This document shows, one piece after another, positions 57,786-64,000 of a stretch of 64,000 nt of DNA (position 1 is the stretch's first letter; each line of letters starts with the position of its first letter). Source of the stretch: Dryas octopetala (taxonomy: Eukaryota; Streptophyta; Magnoliopsida; Rosales; Rosaceae); assembly GCA_963921425.1 (NCBI GenBank), contig OY992834.1, positions 8,167,271 to 8,231,270 of the forward strand. Direction: 5' to 3'. The translations under genes were made by a program, and so were the position numbers. The notes under the pieces are model-generated. The model did no database searches. It worked only from the letters and a program-made list of their open reading frames with translations, and was not told where the DNA came from.

Positions 57786-58290
57786 GGCTGTTGCAACTTC
57801 TAAAGTTTGTGTGAACAATTCGATTTGTATCTAGCAAATTAGTGTAATATTTATAGGCTGATATCAATTATGTTTATTGATGGTATTTTCTTTGGTGTTG
57901 TCCTCTAAATGGGGAAGCAATCAATGTCGTTTCATTTAAAAAAAAAAAAAAAACAATCTAGATATTGAATGAAATAGATTGTAATGAGTACTCTAATAAT
58001 GTCAACCCAATAGTTAAAATTTAAAACTTGACTCCAAACACTTTTCAAAATTTTTTTGAACTCAAACAATTTATATGCTTTCTATGAGTATTCTATGAGC
58101 TTTTCTCTTATAAGTATAAGTTATATAAGCATACGAACATATAAAATTTGAGCCATTAGATTGTAAAATTTTAAATTAAATAAAATAGGCAATTGGAAAT
58201 CTAAGTTACATATGATTTTACTAAATAACTATTTATCTTATGCTTTTCTCTCAACTTAATTTGTTGAAAAGACTTTAATTTTGAATCCCT
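57786..58290 (-). repeat. promoter region of protease 3, left copy of a ~0.5-kb tandem duplication
   Basis: Same order of blocks as 58440-58990: TTGCAACTTCTAAAGTTTGTG, GAACAATTCGAT, GCAAATTAGTG-AATATTTATAGGCTGATATCAA, GGTGTTGTCCTCTAAATG, AATCTAGATATTGAATGAAAT, and further on the CTTTTCTCTCAACTT block. Confidence 0.75.
57848..57855 (-). promoter_or_regulatory. TATA box of cluster protease 3
   Basis: TATAAATA on the reverse strand, about 146 bp before the ATG. A TA microsatellite (57762-57785) lies between the two. Confidence 0.7.
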
Positions 58291-58435
58291 TTCTTTCATT
58301 TGAAAAAAATTACAAATGGTTTCATATATATGTACTTTAAAAATATGTGTTCTTTTTTGGTATATTTGATAAGTTTATTGAAAAAGAAAACCAATATTTT
58401 TTTAACATTGCTTCTTCCTCTTGTTGGTAAAGAAG

Positions 58436-58990
58436 GGAAGACCGACCTGTTACAACTTCTAAGTTTGTGTGAACAATTCGATGAGTGTCTAGCAAATTAG
58501 TGCAATATTTATAGGCTGATATCAAGGTTAATTTATTAATGGTATTTCCTTTGGCGTTGTCCTCTAAATGAGGAATCAATTAATGTCGTTTCATTTAAAA
58601 AAGAAACAAAAAATATGGGGAAGCAATCTAGATATTGAATGAAATGTACTACAATGACTCAAACAATGTTAACCCAATAGTCAAAATTTAAAATTTAAAC
58701 TCCAATAATTATTCTATGATGAAATTTTTTCTTATAAGTATAAATTATATAAGCATTTATGAGCATATATAAGGCCATATGATTACAAGATTAAAAAAAA
58801 ATCGGTGATTGACAATCCAATAAATCAAACCTTACATGCTCACCTATGCTTTTATAACTCATACTCAAAAGAGAAAATCTCATTATTTTATACCGTAAAA
58901 TAATAAATTACATGTGATTTTACTAAATAGTTATTGATCCAATGCATTTTCTCTCAACTTTGTTGGGAGAGACTTCAAAGTTGATTCTGT
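58436..58990 (-). promoter_or_regulatory. orphan copy of the protease promoter without a gene
   Basis: Contains the full leader/TATA module on the reverse strand (TATA at 58506-58513, AATTCGATGAGTGTCTAGC, TTGGCGTTGTCCTCTAAATG, ATTAATGTCGTTTCATTTAAAA), collinear with the promoter of protease 3 (57786-58290). No protease coding lies downstream (left) of it; it runs into the next promoter copy instead. Confidence 0.75.
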
Positions 58991-59757
58991 CTTATTGAGA
59001 TGAAAAAAAAAATTACAAACATATATCTAACTTCAGGTTTCATAAGAACTCATTATTTTAATTTACGTACCCGGCTACTAACTATTGACTGGTCTTCTAA
59101 TATTGAAGAGGTTCCAAGTTAGAATCCCCTTCCACAAAATTTTTTAAAAAACAAACTCATAATTTTCAATATATATATATTTACTCTCACATATATAATT
59201 TCAAGCTGTAGCATACTTTGGTCGACCCACGACCCGCATAAAATCGCTGATCGATCAAGGAAGAACCTCATTGGCGAGCAAAGGTGAGCCAGAATTCCAT
59301 TCTTTTAAACCCAAGTTCTGATTTTCAGTGTTTGAATAGTCATTTTTGATGATTCCAAAGTCTCTTAGAGAAAGTAAAATATGAAAGAGGATCGATGACC
59401 TTAGTAATGGGGTTGCTGATGATAGGGTAGCTGAAAACAGCAATTAATGTTAATTAAAGATCAAATTCAAAGCTAGCTTCTTGGTGAACCTGTTTTGTTG
59501 AGTAAATTGGAGAATTGGATTGGGGTACCGGGTACGTATTAGTTCCAGTCAGATTTTTTACACTTGTTCAAGATTGATCTGATGGTAATTAACATACAAC
59601 TGGTTTTGGTTAATGAGGTTGAAATCTAGAGAAGAAGCCAAGTTGAGATACAATATAAGATTCAAGAACAAGTAAATTTATTGCATGGTGCTATTAAGAT
59701 TCAAGAACAAGTAAATTCATGATGCCCAAAACACAAAATTTCACCACCAATTTATTT
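58991..59757. other. intergenic DNA downstream of protease 4
   Basis: At 59065-59140 a SINE-like piece (GACTGGTCTTCTAATATTGAAG then GGTTCCAAGTTAGAATCCCC, read in parts) hints at a tRNA-derived element. GATTCAAGAACAAGTAAATT occurs twice (about 59660 and 59698). No gene seen. Confidence 0.5.
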
Positions 59758-61077
59758 TCATTGGCAGTTGGTATACTTAAAAGATACAATATTCTTACTG
59801 AAGTCATACCCAACATTTACATTCCTGTGCTGATATGATCCAAGGACAGAATAGCCTTCATCATTTTGGAATATAGCCAAGCAGTGCTTTCCATGAGAAT
59901 TCATTTTCCAAGTGTTGTCTGCACTCAAAGGAAACTGCAATCTTGTGAAATGGAATACTATTTCCGGTGCCGAATCCAATCTAAGATCATCACCATAACA
60001 CAATGGGAAGACTCCATCCTCATCTTTTTGAGGCGCTAGATCCGGCAAAGAATCTATGATTTCCTGCTTGAGCGCATTGAAAGCTGGCGTTGTCAGCTCA
60101 GAATAAGTTGTTCCTGTATCCATGATAACCCCTCCTCCCTTTGGGGTCATATTGAACACTGACTTTGGAATGTTTAGCATAGTGCCCTCAACACTAATAC
60201 CCTCTAAGCTTAGATAGTAGAAACCATGTTGACCACTTAGCAATGGGGTTTGAGTCCTTTCCTCAGTGATCACTGCTACTGGTGCACCGAATTTCACAGA
60301 GCCATGAGCACCTTCATTTTGTGAAAAGCAATATGAGAAATGCTGGAACCCAATCTGGCTAACAAATGAAGGAGACTCTCTACTTAGAGCCACAACCCCT
60401 GGTGGATTATCACCTTGATTGGGGTCTTTATTGTTGTCACCACACCCAAAAATCATGTTTGTTAAGTTGATATTTCCACTTAGTCCATCATGATCAAACA
60501 TCATAGTTTCTTTGGCAATGACTCCTTCTGAAGATGCACCATCTTCATATTCAATCTTGTACTCACACTCACCGTGTGGATCGGGGCATTCGGGATCCTT
60601 GATTGCCTTGCACTCAGTAGAGCCACACCACACTTTTTCAAAGCTGTCTGAGCTTGCACGATCATATATTGGTATGCCTTGCTTGAAACAGTGCACACAA
60701 GGCCTACACTGCAACCAACTTAAACTGCTGCCTGTGTCAAAGATTCCATAGGTTTCAACTCTCGGGGTGCCAATTTTGTATCTCATCATGTAGTTTCCAA
60801 GCTTCAAATCAAGGGGGGCACTGATGTAATTGTGCCATGTTTTCCCGGACATTAGCCATTTGAAGTAGTTTTGTCTGGCTATGCTTCTGCGGCGAGCTGA
60901 TTCTAGAAGTTGAGCGCGTGTTGCCTTCGGGTTGTAGAGTGGCGATTCAGGAGAATCGCGGTGAATGAGACGTGCCTCGAAGCCTTGCACTGGGATTTTG
61001 GGAGAGGACATGGAGGGAGGGATGGTGGTGAGGATCCAAATTAGTGCAAAGAAGGAGAATATCAGTGTTGAGGCCAT
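59758..61077 (-). CDS. CDR1-like aspartic protease, cluster member 4 (divergent)
   Basis: Single exon on the reverse strand, 439 residues, start at 61077. Signal peptide MASTLIFSFFALIWILTTIP, LIHRDSPESPLYNP, catalytic D114 (IFDTGSSLSWLQC) and D320 (IMDTGTTYSEL). It is the most diverged member: the Cys-rich insert reads CRPCVHCFKQGIPIYDRASS, the second active site is DTGT rather than DSGS/T, and it ends in KYTNCQ. Both active sites remain compatible with catalysis, so it is probably functional with altered specificity. Confidence 0.93.
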   Translation of the reverse strand: MASTLIFSFFALIWILTTIPPSMSSPKIPVQGFEARLIHRDSPESPLYNPKATRAQLLESARRRSIARQNYFKWLMSGKTWHNYISAPLDLKLGNYMMRYKIGTPRVETYGIFDTGSSLSWLQCRPCVHCFKQGIPIYDRASSDSFEKVWCGSTECKAIKDPECPDPHGECEYKIEYEDGASSEGVIAKETMMFDHDGLSGNINLTNMIFGCGDNNKDPNQGDNPPGVVALSRESPSFVSQIGFQHFSYCFSQNEGAHGSVKFGAPVAVITEERTQTPLLSGQHGFYYLSLEGISVEGTMLNIPKSVFNMTPKGGGVIMDTGTTYSELTTPAFNALKQEIIDSLPDLAPQKDEDGVFPLCYGDDLRLDSAPEIVFHFTRLQFPLSADNTWKMNSHGKHCLAIFQNDEGYSVLGSYQHRNVNVGYDFSKNIVSFKYTNCQ

Positions 61078-61190
61078 GGTTGCTTCTCACCTTTTTGGAG
61101 AGAAGGACGAGTCGAATCCTCCTTGTAGGTGTGAGGATAAGTGCTCTACCACTTGAAATTGGTTTAGTGAAAAGAGTATTAATTTATAGG

Positions 61191-61198
61191 GTGAGTTC
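61191..61198 (-). promoter_or_regulatory. TATA box of cluster protease 4
   Basis: TATAAATT on the reverse strand, about 114 bp before the ATG; upstream CAATTGGTATTTCCTTTGGTG matches the GGTATTTCCTTTGGCGTTG block of the other promoters. Confidence 0.6.
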
Positions 61199-61269
61199 AA
61201 GGTTTATCAATTGGTATTTCCTTTGGTGCTGGCCTATATATTGGGAGACATGCAACATGGAAATCGAAT

Positions 61270-61802
61270 GAATTGCATACTGATATAGACAAAAATATCA
61301 GGTATTTTAAGTACTGAATCAATATAATTAGAAAGTAAATCCCTGGCCAAAAAAAAGAAAGAAAGTAAATCACGAGAAAAATACATAAAATGAAAATGTG
61401 GTAATGAACATTGAATGATAATAATACTGTTTAATTTGTTATCCGGAATGAGTCATTTCTCTTTACAAATTAATCACAATTTTGCATATATTTTGTTTTC
61501 CTCATAAGGTGTAATTGGTTATTGAAAAAACAAAAATTGACACTTGTCAAATTGTGATTAACTTACAAGAAAAAATGACATCTTATATGTAAAGAGCTAA
61601 ACACCTTTCGGAGGTCGAGGACATTATTGATATAAAATATATAATAAGCATAATTTAGCGGGGATAGAGTTTAGTGGGAACTTAATTTGGCAGAAAAAAA
61701 TTGCAATCCATAAGCATAAGTATGAAGGCTCATAGTATGTCATATTGGGTTGTATTGTATTGGATTAGATTTGACTGTTTTTAATTGTTTTATATTAAAA
61801 TT
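61270..61802. other. upstream flank of protease 4
   Basis: AT-rich. A short inverted repeat pairs CTTTACAAATTAATCACAATTT (61460-61482) with AAATTGTGATTAACTTAC (61549-61566), a likely small MITE. No gene. Confidence 0.5.
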
Positions 61803-62381
61803 TAAGGGTTAATTACATATATATACCTCAACTATACATCACTTATCAACTAGGTACCTCTGGTTCAAAAACTTTCATTCGGGTACATCAACTTATGTTT
61901 TTTGTCAATTGAATACCTCCGTTAGTCTGACCGTCAAGAGGTTTGTTAACTGCTGACGTGACATAAATGAACCCAATACCTGGCATTGACGTAGCGGCCC
62001 CAGGTTGCTTCCCGCCCAACCTCGCCACATCAGTCCTGACCCAAAGTGTTTCCCTCCAAAACACACTGCCACGTGGTCTGACACACTACACATCAGATTA
62101 GAATAATAATAAAATATAGTATTTTAAGAATGATTTGAAGCAACACTGCCGTTGCAGAATCGCAATGGAAATCAATGTGAATCTTGAAACCATGCGCCAT
62201 TGAAGAGCCATCCATGCTTATAATTAAGGCAGCACAAGTGCAGAGAATTAAATATCTACGGGCATTAGAAGGATTTATGCTTAGTAAATCTCTGGGTTGC
62301 TCATCTTTAGACTTTAGGGTTCTTGAGTTTCTTTCTTTCTTTCTTTGTACTTCTCATCTTTGTAGGTTCGTTGAGACTGAA

Positions 62382-62766
62382 ATGGAGTGGGTAAGATGTG
62401 GTTGCGGATCCAAACCAACCATGTTAACCTCTTGGACAGATTTGAATCCCGGGAGGAGGTTCATTCGATGTCCCAGATATGGGGTATCTATGTTTGATGC
62501 TTAATGCTAGGTGATGTTAATTTCTTGACTTAATTGAACTTTTTTGTTGTTTTTGTAATATGCAGTGAAGAGGAGGTTGTCAGTTTGGGGATTGGTTGGA
62601 CCCCCCAATTTGTGAACATTCCAGAGTTGTCATACCAGGCCTGTTGAAGAAAATGAACAAGGTTGAAGATGAATTGAAGATGGCTCAAAGGAAAAATAAA
62701 GTGTTATGGGCTGTGCTGGTGTGTGGTTGGCTGCTAGCTTATATGTTTTATGTGAATTCGATTTAG
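62382..62766 (+). pseudogene. GRF-type zinc finger protein with C-terminal membrane segment, frame broken at the exon junction
   Basis: Exon 1 (62382-62483) reads MEWVRCGCGSKPTMLTSWTD then LNPGRRFIRCPRYG, the first half of a GRF zinc finger. After a small GT-AG intron (62484-62565) the same frame reads RGGCQFGDWLDPPICEHSRV, the second half, then a helix with KKMNKVEDELKMAQRKNK and a hydrophobic stretch VLWAVLVCGWLLAYMFYV ending at TAG 62764-62766. The join as I read it puts TGA (62566-62568) in frame, so either a base was lost or the splice differs. GRF fingers bind single-stranded nucleic acid in known proteins. The start could lie further upstream; the frame is open to 62184. Confidence 0.7.
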
Positions 62767-63417
62767 GGGTTGCTGGATGAAGGTTGAAGATGACTCATTT
62801 TGGTTAATGGGTGGCACATGGCTTATCTATGGTTATTTAACTTATTTTAGTGGGGTTTGCTTTTGCTGTTATATTTTGCACCCTCACCATTTGTCTTGGA
62901 AAGGTTTATTTTGTGTCAATTATTATTGTACTTCACCATATTTAAATTTCTCATTTATGGAATGAAAAATGGCTTTCCCCTTGCCATTTAATGTTGTAAT
63001 ATTTGCAGAAAAAAGACACTTACATTATTGTTCTAAACATGTCCCAGAATTGGTAAAAAACAAACATCCTAAAAAGTAGCAATATTCATCCATAATCAAT
63101 GGCATAAACAACTTCATAAAATGATAAAATAAAAACCATATGCCATTTCGAGATGTCATTTTTTTCAAGCACATATATATATATATATATATATTATCTG
63201 CAATACAAAGCAAAATGTGGCAGAGATCAACATTATACATCTGTCCAAAATATGTCCAAACCACATATCCAAAACCTATCCAACATGACTGCAACTATTT
63301 GTCCAAAATGCCTGCATGTGTCTGTTCAAAATGCATGCATCATATAATGATTGTCCAAAGCAAAATATGTTCCAAAATCAAAACCAAATGTCCAAAATAT
63401 GCATATGCTAATTTCCA
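62767..63417. other. convergent 3' space between the GRF frame and the MULE transposase
   Basis: Holds a TA microsatellite (63173-63193) and, at 63240-63400, a loose run of TGTCCAAAATATG / TGTCCAAAATGC units. No gene. Confidence 0.55.
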
Positions 63418-64000
63418 TCATCTAATTGCTGCTGGGGGGGAGGCCTGGGAAGACTGAGTTGGTGATGGGCCAGAGTTGGTTGTAGTTTGGGATGACTGTT
63501 CTATTGCAGGAGCATTGACTGTTGTACGGGAAGACCTCATACTCTGTCTTGTAGTGGCAGAGGTACCCTCCTAAGCAGAAATACAAAAAATGCTTTCATA
63601 TAAAAATCAAGCATCCATACATTAATTGAGCAGAAATATTAAAAAATGCAAAACCAAAATACAATTCACCAAATATGCATACCTGAACAGTGGAATTTTG
63701 GTTGTTATTCCTAGCTGGCCTCTGTCTTGGAGGCAAGTTTCTGACATAGGTTCTAACATTGTGCCCATTTTGCTTGCAGTGGCTGCATTTCAGAGTTTTT
63801 TGCTCTCTCCTCCCTAAATCAGTCTGCGCTGACAATGGCCTAGTTGTCTCATCTGTGCACTTCTTCCTCTTGGTCCTAGGTCTCCCTGGCTGCCTAGTGT
63901 TCTTAGGGGGGCCAATTGTAGGTCCATATGTGGGTTCCCAATGCATCATCCTAACCAGAGGATTTATAAGACAATTATAAGACTTAAAGTATCTGCTCTT
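63418..64000 (-). CDS. MuDR-type MULE transposase, C-terminal part (truncated by window edge)
   Basis: Transposase of the Mutator superfamily; only its C-terminal end is in the window. On the reverse strand the frame enters at 64000 (KSRYFKSYNCLINPLVRMMH), runs to 63683, then crosses a GT-AG intron to exon 63570-63418, ending at TGA; 157 residues are visible. The arginine/lysine-rich GRPRTKRKK stretch and the CCHC knuckle CSHCKQNGHNVRTYV are the standard tail of MuDR-type proteins, where the knuckle normally ends in Cys: here the fourth ligand is Tyr (RTYV instead of RTCV), so the knuckle may be defective. The catalytic and SWIM domains would lie to the right. Confidence 0.85.

Larger units (their letters stand above)
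61803..64000 (-). mobile_element. left part of a Mutator-like element (MULE), continuing past the window
   Basis: The left end region (61803-62100) opens GGGTTAATTACATATATATACC and carries ACTTATCAACTAGGTACCTC, GTACATCAACTTATG and TCTGACCGTCAAGAGG, the kind of long terminal repeat seen in plant MULEs. It contains a GRF zinc-finger frame (62382-62766, forward) and, convergent to it, the C-terminal part of a MuDR-type transposase (63418-64000, reverse). The right terminus and target duplication lie outside, so the boundary is inferred. Confidence 0.6.

Noticed and set aside
1-64000. CRISPR arrays, bacterial operons or organellar inserts
   Set aside because: No regularly spaced repeats with unique spacers; genes are spliced and plant-nuclear; no stretch looks like chloroplast or mitochondrial genes.

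Overview
The window is nuclear DNA from a flowering plant. Genes carry GT-AG introns, the intergenic DNA is AT-rich and full of plant transposons (hAT, Mutator-like, fold-back MITEs, Copia-type LTR scraps), and the gene set is plant-typical: a JMJ25-type histone demethylase, CNX3, nepenthesin-type aspartic proteases and a SINA-type ubiquitin ligase. A eudicot is very likely. A rosid such as Rosaceae is my guess from the general look of the repeats and proteins; the sequence itself does not prove it.

Layout. 1-4025: 3' part of a JmjC histone demethylase gene. 4026-10568: gene-free DNA with tandem repeats, Copia-type LTR fragments and nested inverted-repeat elements. 10569-11760: CNX3 (molybdenum cofactor synthesis). 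12402-14587: two non-autonomous DNA elements. 14763-20580: a complete hAT transposon (hAT-1) with intact transposase and exact 8-bp target duplication. 23519-24946: intronless aspartic protease. 27926-30217: UVSSA homologue (transcription-coupled repair). 32997-35616: SINA-like E3 ligase. 35740-42245: a duplicated segment with two broken START/lachrymatory-factor-synthase-like genes, two fold-back MITEs and a small three-exon gene (40515-41103) under a G-box-rich promoter. 43133-48953: a second complete hAT (hAT-2), also with intact transposase and exact 8-bp target duplication. 49209-61077: four tandem CDR1-like aspartic proteases, two forward then two reverse. 61803-64000: left part of a Mutator-like element (MULE) whose transposase runs off the right edge and which carries a convergent GRF zinc-finger reading frame.

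How the parts relate. The single-copy genes (JmjC, CNX3, UVSSA, SINA-like) are unrelated housekeeping or regulatory functions. The protease cluster arose by local duplication; its promoters share a TATA box and leader, one promoter copy is left as an orphan without a gene, and hAT-2 landed about 250 bp upstream of the first cluster member, cutting it off from ancestral upstream DNA still recognisable on the far side of the transposon. The most unusual items are the two near-equal-sized, apparently intact hAT elements, a 347-bp tandem array inside hAT-2 that looks derived from a fold-back MITE family also present at 38.3-39.1 kb, and the GRF frame in a mudrB-like position in the right-edge MULE. 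I saw no wholly new multi-gene system.
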